A stretch of 64,000 bases of DNA. It comes from Melanopsichium pennsylvanicum (lineage: Eukaryota; Basidiomycota; Ustilaginomycetes; Ustilaginales). The stretch lies in contig OAPG01000023.1 of assembly GCA_900208305.1 (NCBI GenBank), forward strand, positions 248,001 through 312,000, given 5' to 3'. The position numbers and the translations under genes were made by a program. Numbering within the stretch: position 1 is the first letter of the stretch; the number at the start of each line of letters is the position of its first letter. This document shows, one piece after another, positions 33,287 through 43,641 of the stretch. The notes under the pieces were generated by a model that had not been told where the DNA came from, ran no database searches, and saw nothing but the letters and a program-made list of their open reading frames with translations.

Positions 33287-34102
33287 ATGCCTCAAGCAAC
33301 CCCTGGATCATCAACTTGCCGTTCTGCTTGGTTGGCTAACCGAGTAGTCACTACTCTTCCAGCAACCGGGCTCTGCACCCGGTCAACTTCTTGTTGCCGC
33401 CGTGGCGGCACATCTGATCCAACTAGTGCCAACAGCCCGGATCAGCGCTCAATTGCTCCTTGTTTGGCCACCCATTCTTTGGGTGAGCCTCTATTTCTAT
33501 ACATCTTGCCTGACGCCTCTCCTGGTGCCAGCTCTCCTGACAATCACACTTCTGTGCTGGGTGCGCCAACCCCTACACATGTTGCCAGGGTGACGCCATC
33601 CCCGGCTCGGTCTCTCCCGCCGGTAGTCCAATTGCGGCGGTACGCACCAACCCACCTCAATATCTTGGCCTGGTGCAACTCTTGGTTGCCCATGGTGTTG
33701 CTTTGTTTGGTTGCTCAACAATTTTGGCCCCCCAAATGGGATGTACCGGCTACTTGGGACCTTCCTGGCAGTATGAAACTCAACATCCTGTCACGCCTTA
33801 CTGAAGGTAGTGCCCCCTGGCCTACCTGGTCCTGCACTCACTGTGCCCAGCTCAACATCCCGTAAGTGCCTTTATTGCCAGTCTCCCATTGTAATCGAGT
33901 TTTTGCTAACCCTGCTCTTTGGTTTCACAGATGTTTTCCTTCTACTTTTGCGGACCCCACGTACGTGCGCGGCAGGGTCTCTTGCAAGTGTACTTGGTGT
34001 GCTGAGACAGACAGTTGCAAGTGCCAGCGCACCTTACCAAGGCATCCTTTGCATGTCTACCTAGGTGATGTCCCTCCCCGTTTGCTTGATCCTGGGGTTT
34101 GA
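33287..34102 (+). CDS. Antisense spliced accessory gene of element C, homologue of that in A
   Basis: Function unknown. The model joins 33287-33861 and 33931-34102 (248 aa); the intron starts GTAAGT, ends CAG, phase 2, and sits at the same codon as in element A. The cysteine part is CTHCAQLNIPC (Cys183, 186, 193), an 18-residue loop, then CTWCAETDSCKC (Cys212, 215, 223). The sequence just before it (LTEGSAPWPTWS) parallels LTEGCMPWPSWQ in A. Both exons are fully open although the neighbouring gag and pol are full of stops and frameshifts. A degenerate TATGAAG lies about 130 bp upstream. It could be a host-like regulator captured by the element or an element regulator. Confidence 0.6.
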
Positions 34103-34695
34103 AAGGTGGTTTGAGCCCACTTGACTGTGCCTACTTTGGTTAGTGGATTAGGATCGGTTTGTTCCTGGGATTGCACCTCCGATCCTTGCCGCCAACACTG
34201 TTTTGGCTGCGCTATGGAGGAGGTGTGGTTTGTTGACCGTCGGATTGGTTGCAAAGTTGTAGATACCATCTACAATTACCTAAATTGACAGGCAGATTTG
34301 CATTTGGAGCAGGAACCTTTTGAGTCCATTAGTGTCGCTGGTGGTTCTCCCAAACCTATTGGAACTCAAGTTCCACTTCCTACTGTGCCGCCTATGAGGC
34401 CCCCTACTGGTTGTTGTCCTGGGATGCCTGATACCCCCCAGGACGGTTAAACCATGTAATTAGTTTGTAATGCCATCCTTATACCCCAACCTTCCTACAT
34501 GTGCTAAGTGACTTGATAACTTCCGGTCCCCTTGGTTAAAAGTCACTTCTCCAGCCCCAAATTGCATGAGATCCAATAGAACCCAAGTTTTATTCAATTT
34601 TGCCCCCAAACCAGGTGGGGGCGCGTGTTTTATTGGATTTGACTTTCAACCCTGTTTTCACAGGATTCTTCTTGAGCAATTTGGAGCGGCTTCCT
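34103..34695. other. Region between accessory gene and pol of element C
   Basis: No intact gene. Broken frames at about 34,200-34,450 (IYNYLN, then EQEPFESISVAGG) could be a decayed further exon of the accessory gene, weakly similar to the tail seen at 25,956-26,048. Otherwise nothing is supported. Confidence 0.35.
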
Positions 34696-36791
34696 TTATG
34701 CCAACGCCGTCCCCCCCTCCAAACGCTCATGCTCCTGGATGAGCTTGGGAGCATTGATTGCGGTCTCAGGTTCCCATGAAGACGCTTCTTCTGGATACCC
34801 TTGCCATTGTACAAGGTACTCCATGTGTCTGTGGTTACAACATTTGCCAATGATTGCTTCAACTTCAAATTCTAAGTCTTTGTTGTGTAACGTTGAGTAC
34901 GGTGGGAGTGCTGAATGGCCTTGTAATTTGCTTTGTTTGCGGGGCTCTAGCATGGAGACATGGAAGACATTATGGACCCTGAGTGAGCTTGGGAGTTGAA
35001 CACGGTACGCCCGACAGCTGATACGTTTGAGGACAGGGAAAGGTCCTGCAAACCTAGTGTCAAGCTTAGCCATGGGTCAACAAGAGGACCAGTTTTTGGT
35101 ATTGACATAGACCATGTCTCCTACCTTAAGCTCAATGTCCTTACGTTTGCAGTTGTATTGATCGACCGCACGGGACTGGGCATGTTGTATCTGTTCTTGA
35201 AGATATTGAACGAGGTCTTCATTGGTTTGAGCAAATTCATGGCGCCTGGGATCCAGGATGCCTACTTGTTTGGGCAGGTCCAGGTGCATCTTAGGATTCC
35301 ATCCGTAGCAAGCAAAAAATGGGGAAATGCCAATGCTGCTATGGAGGGTGTTCTTGTAGACAAACTCTGCCATTGGCAGCAAGTCAACCCAATTGTCCTG
35401 CTTGCAATTGCAATAGATATGCAAGTATTGTTCTATCACTTGGTTCACTTGTTTGGTTTGGCTGTCCGTTTGGGGGTGATACGCTGTGCTGAGGGAATGT
35501 TTGATGTTATGAACCTGGGCAAAGTCTTTCCACACTGCCAAAATGAATTGACAGCCGCAATCCAATACTATGTGCTCCGGAATTCCAAAACGTTTGAACA
35601 CCTGGGCTTGCATCATGTCCACAGTGTCTTTCAAAGTTGCTGTCTTGTGTGTGGGCATCAAGATTGCAAGCTTCAAGAGTCTGTCCACAATAACCAAAAT
35701 TGAGTTGTATCCGTTTGAAGTAGGTAACCCTTCAATGAAATCCAATGTGATTGAGCCCCATGGCCGTTTGGGCGTGGACAATGGTTGGAGCAGACCGTAC
35801 GGCTTGTGTCTGGGCGCCTTGTACCTGGCGCACACTGGACAGCTAGCCACGTAGTCTGCAATCCATGATGCCATGTTTGGCCACCAGTAATGTTGGCAAG
35901 CTAATTCCAAGGTAGCATCTTGTCCAACATGGCCCGCATTGATACTGTCATGGCATTGGTTCATCACCATGTATTGGAGGTGCTTGACGGACAATGAGTG
36001 CTCTGATGCATGTGAACCGGCCCTTGTTGTACATACGCCCTTCTTACCGGCTAACGTGATCTTTGGCACAGCCAGTTGACCGTCTTTGTACCAGAGGCCA
36101 TCCTTCATATCAAAAGGCAACTGGGAGTGTAGCGTTTTCAACTCCTCATCAAGCGGTTGAAAAGTGCGGATTAGGCTGAGTACACCCCCAGTTGCAATTT
36201 GTTCCATTATTAGGTGTGGTTCACAATGAGATCCGGCAGACGGATTGTGTCTCATCCAGTTTTGCGTTGAAACTGGATAAGCAGCCATACTTCCACCCAG
36301 ATTCAAATATTCCTCCGCCAGATCAAATGCGCTTGCTGGGAGCAACTGATGCATATTGTGCTCCTTTTCTACACCTTCTGGTTGCATGTTGGACCGCCAG
36401 GTGAGTGCGTCTGGTTCTCCACCCTTGTCACCCGGTCTGTAATGTAGTACAAAGTCATAATTGGCAAGTATTACGGCCCAACAAGCTTGTTGTCCACTGA
36501 TGCAATGCTGTGATTTGAAGTACTTAAGGGCTTTGTGGTCTGTGTAGATGACCAACTGCTGCGGTAGTCCTGCAAGCATATGACGCCATTGCTTAAGACA
36601 TGCAACAACGGCAAGAAGTTCCTTGTTGTGAATCTTGTAGTTTCTCTCTGCCGGTTGCATTTTCCTGGAATAGTAAGCCACAGGATGCCACTGCCCGTCA
36701 TGCTCCTGTTTCAGGACACCAGCAATAGCAAAGTCACTAGCATCTGTCTCAAGGCAAGTTGGTCTGTGATAATTGAAGTGTTGGAGTACCC
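34696..36791 (-). pseudogene. Pol of element C, RNase H to chromodomain part
   Basis: Encodes ETDASDFAIAGVLKQ (RNase H), integrase zinc finger and core (LDFIEGLP, HPQTDSQTKQVNQ) and a chromodomain (EFEVEAIIG, YLVQWQGYPEEASSWEP). One in-frame TGA at 35077-35079 stands where element D has CGA. Some catalytic surroundings have changed (D has SDRGRQF, here LDCGCQF). The right end is cut by element D. Inactive. Confidence 0.88.
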
Positions 36792-37832
36792 TGTTACCGG
36801 AGGTGGATTTCAAACCCGGTGAAACACTGTGTTCTATCGGGTTTCAGGTTGACATCCGCTAGAACACGTGGTTTCACCCGATATCAGTGCAACGCCCTCT
36901 GACAGCCTCCGTCTGGTACAGGAGGCCTGATGGAAGGGTGCAACATGATGTAGGACCGTCCGCTGTGTGTGTCATGGTTGCTGACAGCCAGCACTGGTTA
37001 GCACGGGGCCCAAGCTCAAGGGCGACATGGTTGCTGGCAGTTGGTATTGTTTAACACGGGGCCCAAGCTTGTGGTTGTCATAGTTGAGGGCAGTCGGCAT
37101 TGTTTAACACAGGGCCCAAGCTTGTGGTTGTCATAGTTGATGACAGTCGGCATTGACTAGCACGGGGCCCAAGCTCGCGGACACGTCGAAACTCTGGTGG
37201 CCATTGATACTCTGGTGTACCAGGGTCATAGCGGACAAAGGGGAGCCCCTGGAGGGCCATAGGTATATAAGAACACAGTCTTTACAGTCGTGGAGGAGCG
37301 GGACTCATCCACTCTACTTTATATTAACCCAGTCTTTACTTTACAAGTCGTTATCAGTTACTCAGTATATAGTTCTCGTCAGCAGCTGCAATCATACGGT
37401 ATTGCAGCTATCCAGTGTCTGTGTTCTCCTCAGTATAAGGAGACAAGCTTCATCGACGATTGTCAGCACCATCACTGACACTACAGCACCTCAACTGTAG
37501 GCGGAACCTCAACCGCGGTCACAGAACCTCCACCGTAGCCAATTCATTATCACAACAGCTTCAAGACCATCCGAAGCAGTCCCTGACGGTGACCAACACT
37601 TGCATCAAGAGCACTCGTGCATCGTGAAGGTCTTACAACACACAGACGAGCCGCATTACCTCTGAACGGAGTGTTCACAGTGGTCAGTCAGCTCAAGAGT
37701 CGCGCAGCAGGTCTCATAGCGAAACACAATAGAACCGGCCTGCTTATCAGGTCTCAATCTCAAACACGCTAAAACAGACGGTTTCAGCGGATCTCGGCGC
37801 GAAGCTTGAGTTTGGCACAACGCCCCCTGACA
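36792..37832 (+). repeat. 5' LTR of element D
   Basis: 1041 bp, TGTTACCGG to CCTGACA. Four imperfect 53-bp tandem units, each ending GGGCCCAAGCT, occupy about 36964-37175 upstream of a TATATAA box (37264-37270). ATCCACTCTA at 37307-37316 is the likely self-primer. Confidence 0.95.
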
Positions 37833-37844
37833 TTAGAGTGGATC
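37833..37844 (+). promoter_or_regulatory. Primer-binding site of element D
   Basis: TTAGAGTGGATC follows the LTR; TAGAGTGGAT pairs with ATCCACTCTA at 37307-37316, 43 nt after the start of the TATA box. Confidence 0.7.
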
Positions 37845-37868
37845 GTTCAAGTAGTGCCCCTCGCCAAT

Positions 37869-39347
37869 ATGACAGACGAATCCCGACCCCGGACTCCGGA
37901 GCAGACGGGACGACCCCTGTTCCAGACGCTCTATGACACCACGGGTCAATTACTGACAAAGATGAAAGACTTCAAGAATCACATCGAGGAAGTTGAAGCC
38001 CGACAGAAGAGGACGGACCAGAGCATCGACAGACTCCAGTCGTTGGTGGAACGTGTGCTCGTCCGCCTGGAGGTATCATACCGCCCAGAGCCGGAGACAC
38101 CGACGCCTACGGCCCAAAACCGGCCAGACGACGACAAGGGCAACAGAGCTCGCTTGTACGAGCTCTACTCTACCCCAACCGGGGCTAGACGACAGGTCGC
38201 GCCCACGGAACTCCCCCCGGCCTTAGGATTGGCCACCGAAGCAGTGGTAAGTAGGCCGCCTGAAGAGTCAGCCCCGCAGTCGAAAGACGACGAGGAGGCC
38301 AAGTGGCCAACGGAACTCAAGACCCCGTTCCCGAAGATGGACCTCAAGGATATGGACATGTTCTTCATCGAGGCTGAGTGGTGGTTCAGGATGAAGGGTA
38401 TCCGGGACCATGGTAAGATGGTCGCTTACACCAGTCAGTTCCTCGAGGGCAGTGCTCGAGAATGGTGGAAGTCTAAGCTAAGGGCCAACCGCCAACAGCA
38501 AGGCATCCTCTTCAACGACTGGAATATGTTCACACAGAGACTCAAGGAACAATATGGACAGCGAGACCTGAGGCTTGAGGCCATCACGGAGCTTCAGGAG
38601 CTGCGTATGCAGGACGACCGTCCTGGCACGGCCACCAGGTACCTTGAACGGTTTAGGGACCTTGAAGGCCGAGCCAACATCGGCGACCAGGAGCTCGCAA
38701 AGTACTACTTCCGCTCGGGACTCTCTTGCAGCCTGCAGGAGAAGTTCGAGCGAAGCCCACCCCCATCGCTTTGGGAGTGGTACGCCGAGGTTGAAGCCAT
38801 CGACCGGCAGCGGATGGTAAACCAGCAAGCCCAACGATGGCACTCGATTCCACCAACGGAGTCGTCCAGGCCGGCGTACATGCCATCTGGCCCACCGATG
38901 GCCGTTAACAGACCCGTTGGAGGACTCCAGGCCACGCCCAAGCCAGCCCAGCAAGCTCCAAGGGCCAGCTATACCCCTCAGGGTATACCAATTGCCAATC
39001 GGGCGCCGCCTCCCCACCTGGCTCCACGCACCCCTGCTCGAGCTGGACCCACAACCGTGGGGAGTGACACTTGCTACATCTGCAAGAAGCCAGGCCACTG
39101 GTCCAACAACTGTCCTCAAAAGACAACTCATGCGGTCGTCAGGCCATCAGGACCCCGTGTGGGAGCAAACATTGTCATCGCAGATGAGGAAGGCAGGGAG
39201 GATATACAGCAGGAACCTGAGGAGGCCAATTACGAGGGCAAGCCCCAGCTGGACCTAGAAGCTGCAGTCTATGACGACGAAGGCACGAGTAACCCCGAAG
39301 GAGATCCTGACGACAGGCAGGGAAACGAGAGTGGGGCAGCACACTGA
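37869..39347 (+). CDS. Gag of element D
   Basis: 492 aa. N-terminal coiled coil (TTGQLLTKMKDFKNHIEEVE), Pro/Thr-rich linker, capsid part (AEWWFRMKGIRDHGKM, LEGSAREWWKSKL, GTATRYLERFRDLEGRA), and one zinc knuckle CYICKKPGHWSNNC (CX2CX4HX4C) near residue 402. The C-terminus is acidic. ATG 37869 is the first ATG of the frame after the primer site. Intact. Confidence 0.93.
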   Translation: MTDESRPRTPEQTGRPLFQTLYDTTGQLLTKMKDFKNHIEEVEARQKRTDQSIDRLQSLVERVLVRLEVSYRPEPETPTPTAQNRPDDDKGNRARLYELYSTPTGARRQVAPTELPPALGLATEAVVSRPPEESAPQSKDDEEAKWPTELKTPFPKMDLKDMDMFFIEAEWWFRMKGIRDHGKMVAYTSQFLEGSAREWWKSKLRANRQQQGILFNDWNMFTQRLKEQYGQRDLRLEAITELQELRMQDDRPGTATRYLERFRDLEGRANIGDQELAKYYFRSGLSCSLQEKFERSPPPSLWEWYAEVEAIDRQRMVNQQAQRWHSIPPTESSRPAYMPSGPPMAVNRPVGGLQATPKPAQQAPRASYTPQGIPIANRAPPPHLAPRTPARAGPTTVGSDTCYICKKPGHWSNNCPQKTTHAVVRPSGPRVGANIVIADEEGREDIQQEPEEANYEGKPQLDLEAAVYDDEGTSNPEGDPDDRQGNESGAAH

Positions 39348-42300
39348 TGGGTGTCTTGCCCTACGACCACCTATGCCATCGCAATGCATTGCTCAAGATT
39401 GCCAATTCTGTTTCACAGCCACATCGGGTTCCTCGGTACTCGAACTCAAGGGCACCGTTGAGGGCCATGGAGCTCGCATACTCGCAGATACCGGTGCTGG
39501 CTTGTCTATACTTTCACAAGCATTTGTTTCGGACCACAAGATAACCACAAAACCTACAAAAACAAGATCGATTCACGGCGTAACGGGTCACAAGATGTAC
39601 ATAGACCATACCGCCGTTGTACAGGTAAGTATCGACCACTATTCACTGGGACAGGTGGAAGTAGCGGTCGCCGAGGCGGCGGATTATGACCTTATCATAG
39701 GCTATGATCAGCTGCGTAAGCTCCGACCCTCAATCAATTGGGAGGAAGGTCGAGTGGAGTTTGGGATGACAACAAACGCCGAACCCTGCGAATTTACTCC
39801 ACAAACCGGGGCCCCACACAAAACCCGATTAAACAACGCGTTTTATCGGATTTCAAACGAGACCCAACAGGACGGGTCAGTTCAGCGGATTTCAACCAAA
39901 ACCCGCCAGAACAGGGTGCCGGTTCTGGACTTCAAACTCCACGGTCACGAGTTTGTATCGGCCAAGCAGCTTCTAAGGGCTGCCGTTGAAGATGGACCCA
40001 TTGGGTTCATGCTTCTCGACGTTCCGGCAACGTCGTTGCCAGCCTTTGGGTTTGTCCCTACCGGGGCAGACAAAGGGGTTGACATGGAAGTTGAGAAGGA
40101 CAAGCCCCCGGAGCAGGTACCGGAGCCTTACCAGGACCTTGCCGAGGTCTTTAACGAGGTCGAAGCAGACAAGCTACCCCACCGGACCGAACACGACCTC
40201 AAGATAGAGCTCGAATCGGGAGCAAAACCTCCTCAAGGCCCGCTCTATCTGAAGGGTCCTAAGGAGATGGAGGAACTGCGCAAGTACCTTGACGAGAACC
40301 TCGCAAAGGGATTCATTCGACCGTCGAAGAGCCCTGCACGCTCGCCAGTCCTGTTTGTGCCCAAGAAGGACGGGAGCCTACGTCTCTGCGTCGATTACCG
40401 TGGTCTCAATGAGATCACAATTAAGAATAGAGCGCCGCTGCCCCTCATTGAGGAGCAACTATTCTTACTCCGTAATGCAAAGGTATATACTAAGCTGGAC
40501 CTTAAGGCTGCATATAACCTGGTTCGCATCGCAGACGGCGATGAATGGAAAACAGCTTTTGGTACTCAGCTCGGATTGTACGAGTACTTGGTGATGCCGT
40601 TCGGGTTGGCCAACGCACCATCGCATTTCCAGTCTCTGATCAACAGTATCTATAGAGACATCATTGGCGTGTTTGTTGTCGTATATCTGGATGACTTCCT
40701 CATCTTCAGCAACAATGAGGAGGAGCACATCGATCACGTCCGGGAGGTCTTGGAGAGGCTTCGAGCCAACCGGCTCTTTGCCAAGCTCTCAAAATGCACT
40801 TTCCATACAGATCAGGTCGAGTTCCTGGGGTACATCATTAAGCCAGGAGGGATTGAAATGGACCCCGAGAAGGTACGAACCATTCAGGAGTGGCCGATGC
40901 CAGCCTCTATACACGATATCCAGCGATTCCTAGGGTTTGCCAACTTCTATAGGAGGTTCATTGCTCATTTTGCACGAATTGCAAGGCCTCTCACCTCGTT
41001 GGTCAAGCCGACGGAGAGGTTCAAGAAGTTTGAGCTGCCAGAGGATGCCCAAAACGCTTTCCACAAGCTCATTGAGGCCTTCACAACGGCCGGAGTACTC
41101 AAGCATTTCGATTACCATCTGCCGACTTGCCTAGAGACTGACGCTAGCGATTTTGCCATAGCAGGAGTCTTGAAGCAGGAGCACAAGAAACGTTGGCACC
41201 CTGTGGCCTATTACTCAAGAAAGATGCAACCAGCCGAAAGGAACTATGAGATCCATGATAAGGAACTCCTCGCCGTCGTGGCGTGCCTGCAGCAATGGCG
41301 ACATATGCTGGCAGGATTGCCAAGTCAGCTGGTCATCTACACGGATCATGAAGCCCTCAAATACTTCAAGTCACAGAGGCGTATAAACGGGCGACAAGCT
41401 CGCTGGGCGGTAGTGCTCGCCGACTACGACTTTGTGCTCCATTACAGGCCTGGCAACAAAGGCGGAGAGCCTGATGCACTCACTCGGCGATCGGACATGC
41501 AACCGGCAGGAATGGAGAAAGAGCACAACATGCGGCAGTTGCTGCCGGCAAGCGTGTTTGAATCGCCGGAAGGAAATCCAAATCAGCATGAAAGCGTGGT
41601 AGCTTACCCGATTTTGACGCAAAATTGGATAAAACATGGTACCACCACCGGATCTCAACTTGAGACCCGGTTAAGGACGACGATACCAACCATGGAGGAG
41701 ATAGCCACGGGAGGCTTGATGAGTCTCATCCGGACATTCCAACCACTGGACGAGCAGCTTAAGGAGATACACCAACACACCCCGTTTGAAATTAAGGATG
41801 GGTTATGGTATAAGAATGGGCGCATCGTGGTACCAAAAGTCACCCTCGGCGGCCGTAAGGGCAAAGCAAGGCCACAGGTAGCCAAACAATCGCTATCTGT
41901 GGAACATTTAAGGTACATGGTAATGACACAGTGCCACGATGGGATCAATGCGGGCCACGTTGGGCGAGACGCTACCTTAGACCTTGCCCGCAGACACTAC
42001 TGGTGGCCAGGCATGGCCGCTTGGGTGGCAGACTATGTGGCAAGCTGCCCTGTGTGTGCAAGATACAAGACGCCGCACCACAAACCATATGGCTTGTTGC
42101 AGCCGCTATCGACACCAGAGAGACCTTGGGGGTCGATATCCCTCGATTTCATCGAAGGCTTGCCGAGCTCAAGTGGTTTTGATTCCATACTGGTTGTGGT
42201 TGACCGGCTTTCAAAACTTGCAGTCGTAATGCCAACGCATAAGACAGCAACGTCGAAGGACACGGTCGAGCTACTGCAGGCACATGTATTTAAGAGGTTT

Positions 42301-43185
42301 GGGGTGCCTGAACATATCGTATCGGACCGAGGACGACAATTCATCTCTGCAATCTGGAAGGATTTTGCTCAACAGCACAACATCAAACACTCTTTGAGCA
42401 CCGCATATCATCCTCAGACAGACGGTCAAACGGAACGGGTGAATCAAGTTGTCGAGCAGTACTTGCGTATCTATTGCAACTACGAGCAAGATAACTGGGC
42501 AAGCTTGTTGCCAATGGCGGAGTTTGTGTATAACAACACCGTCCATAGCAGCATTGGGGTGTCCCCGTTCTTTGCATGCTATGGGTGGAACCCTAAAATG
42601 CACCCAGAGCTACCAGAACAAGTGGGAATACTGGACCCCAAGCGCCAAGAATTTGCCAGAACCAACAAAGAGCTAGTACGATACCTTCAAGAACAAGCCA
42701 GGCAAGCACAGTCGCGGGCAGTCGAACAATACAACCGGAAACGAAAGGACATAGAGTTCAAGGTCGGTGACAGGGTTTACGTCAGTACCAAGAACTGGGC
42801 CACTCGGCGACCTACAGCGAAGCTCAACACTAGGTTTGCTGGACCATTCCCGGTGATTGAGCGAATTGGCCGCAGGGCGTACCGAATTCAATTACCAAGT
42901 TCAGTCAGGGTTCACAACGTCTTCCATGTCTCAATGCTCGAGCGTACAAAGGATAGCAAACTAGAAGGACGCTCAACGATACAACCATATCCGACATTGC
43001 ATGATGAGGACTTGGAATTCGAAGTGGAAGCCATTGTTGACATACGTCGGCGACAAGGCCAGGTGGAATACTTGGTCCAGTGGAAAGGGTATCCCGAGGA
43101 AGCAGCTTCATGGGAACCAGCAGAGGCAGTCAACGCCCCCCAACTCATCCAGGAGTATGAGCGATTGGAGGGGGGGACGGCGTAG
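39271..43185 (+). CDS. Pol of element D (PR-RT-RNase H-IN-chromodomain)
   Basis: An open frame of about 1304 codons, with no ATG at its 5' end; the stretch before about 39350 overlaps gag out of frame and is not expected to be pol. Domains in order: protease (LADTGAGLSILS), RT (YLDD in [12 protein letters not shown]), RNase H (ETDASDFAIAG), integrase (HHCC finger ending CPVC, LDFIEGLP, SDRGRQF, HPQTDGQTERVNQ), chromodomain (EFEVEAIVDI, YLVQWKGYPEEAASWEP). It is in the +1 frame relative to gag, whereas A and C have pol in the -1 frame. All catalytic motifs are present, so the enzyme is intact but probably not expressed as a normal fusion. Confidence 0.9.
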   Translation: MTTKARVTPKEILTTGRETRVGQHTDGCLALRPPMPSQCIAQDCQFCFTATSGSSVLELKGTVEGHGARILADTGAGLSILSQAFVSDHKITTKPTKTRSIHGVTGHKMYIDHTAVVQVSIDHYSLGQVEVAVAEAADYDLIIGYDQLRKLRPSINWEEGRVEFGMTTNAEPCEFTPQTGAPHKTRLNNAFYRISNETQQDGSVQRISTKTRQNRVPVLDFKLHGHEFVSAKQLLRAAVEDGPIGFMLLDVPATSLPAFGFVPTGADKGVDMEVEKDKPPEQVPEPYQDLAEVFNEVEADKLPHRTEHDLKIELESGAKPPQGPLYLKGPKEMEELRKYLDENLAKGFIRPSKSPARSPVLFVPKKDGSLRLCVDYRGLNEITIKNRAPLPLIEEQLFLLRNAKVYTKLDLKAAYNLVRIADGDEWKTAFGTQLGLYEYLVMPFGLANAPSHFQSLINSIYRDIIGVFVVVYLDDFLIFSNNEEEHIDHVREVLERLRANRLFAKLSKCTFHTDQVEFLGYIIKPGGIEMDPEKVRTIQEWPMPASIHDIQRFLGFANFYRRFIAHFARIARPLTSLVKPTERFKKFELPEDAQNAFHKLIEAFTTAGVLKHFDYHLPTCLETDASDFAIAGVLKQEHKKRWHPVAYYSRKMQPAERNYEIHDKELLAVVACLQQWRHMLAGLPSQLVIYTDHEALKYFKSQRRINGRQARWAVVLADYDFVLHYRPGNKGGEPDALTRRSDMQPAGMEKEHNMRQLLPASVFESPEGNPNQHESVVAYPILTQNWIKHGTTTGSQLETRLRTTIPTMEEIATGGLMSLIRTFQPLDEQLKEIHQHTPFEIKDGLWYKNGRIVVPKVTLGGRKGKARPQVAKQSLSVEHLRYMVMTQCHDGINAGHVGRDATLDLARRHYWWPGMAAWVADYVASCPVCARYKTPHHKPYGLLQPLSTPERPWGSISLDFIEGLPSSSGFDSILVVVDRLSKLAVVMPTHKTATSKDTVELLQAHVFKRFGVPEHIVSDRGRQFISAIWKDFAQQHNIKHSLSTAYHPQTDGQTERVNQVVEQYLRIYCNYEQDNWASLLPMAEFVYNNTVHSSIGVSPFFACYGWNPKMHPELPEQVGILDPKRQEFARTNKELVRYLQEQARQAQSRAVEQYNRKRKDIEFKVGDRVYVSTKNWATRRPTAKLNTRFAGPFPVIERIGRRAYRIQLPSSVRVHNVFHVSMLERTKDSKLEGRSTIQPYPTLHDEDLEFEVEAIVDIRRRQGQVEYLVQWKGYPEEAASWEPAEAVNAPQLIQEYERLEGGTA
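39320..39364 (+). promoter_or_regulatory. Frameshift signal of element D, uncoupled from pol by a 1-nt loss
   Basis: GGGAAAC (39320-39326) in gag phase, spacer GAGA, then GTGGGGCA (39331-39338) pairing with TGCCCTAC (39357-39364), plus an inner ACAC/GTGT helix. A -1 slip here enters a frame that ends at 39544, not pol: compared with A and C one base is missing near 39350. Confidence 0.65.
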
Positions 43186-43641
43186 AAGTACCATAAAACC
43201 GCCCCGGATTGCCTTGGGACAAAGCATCGCGAAAGCTAGGTTTGAATCTCAGACCCGGTAAAACGCGCTGTTTTATCCAAATTCAGTTGAAATCCGATAA
43301 AACAACCCTCTGCAGCCGATCTCAGTTGAAACCCGCTTAAAGTGGTAATTCTATCGGATCTCATACACCGGGGCTGAAAGTGGAAGGCGACGGTTGGCAA
43401 CGTCACAGGCTTTTCAACACAAACATGGTAAGAAGGAACAAGACATTGCAATTACAACATGATACAGGCGAGTCTGTTGCATTAAGATTGCACAGGAGGA
43501 TCGTGGTGATATAGGAATAGATGATGAAGACCATTGCAAAAGAAGAGTTGTACACCGAGGATAAGGGCTGGTAGGAGCTAAGTTCTCTGCGCCGCCGGAC
43601 TTCATTACCTTGCAGGAGCTCGGTTCTTGGAAGGGGGGTAG
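43186..43641. other. 3' untranslated part of element D
   Basis: 456 bp between pol and the 3' LTR. It ends in the polypurine tract AAGGGGGGTAG. Unlike A, B and C there is no spliced antisense gene here. Confidence 0.6.

Larger units (their letters stand above)
32688..36791 (-). mobile_element. Element C, 3' half (old chromodomain Ty3/gypsy)
   Basis: Contains the end of its 3' LTR (32688-33123, ending CTGTAACA), polypurine tract (33124 on), antisense accessory gene and the RNase H-integrase-chromodomain part of pol. Interrupted at 36791 by element D; the other half resumes at 44745. Confidence 0.88.
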
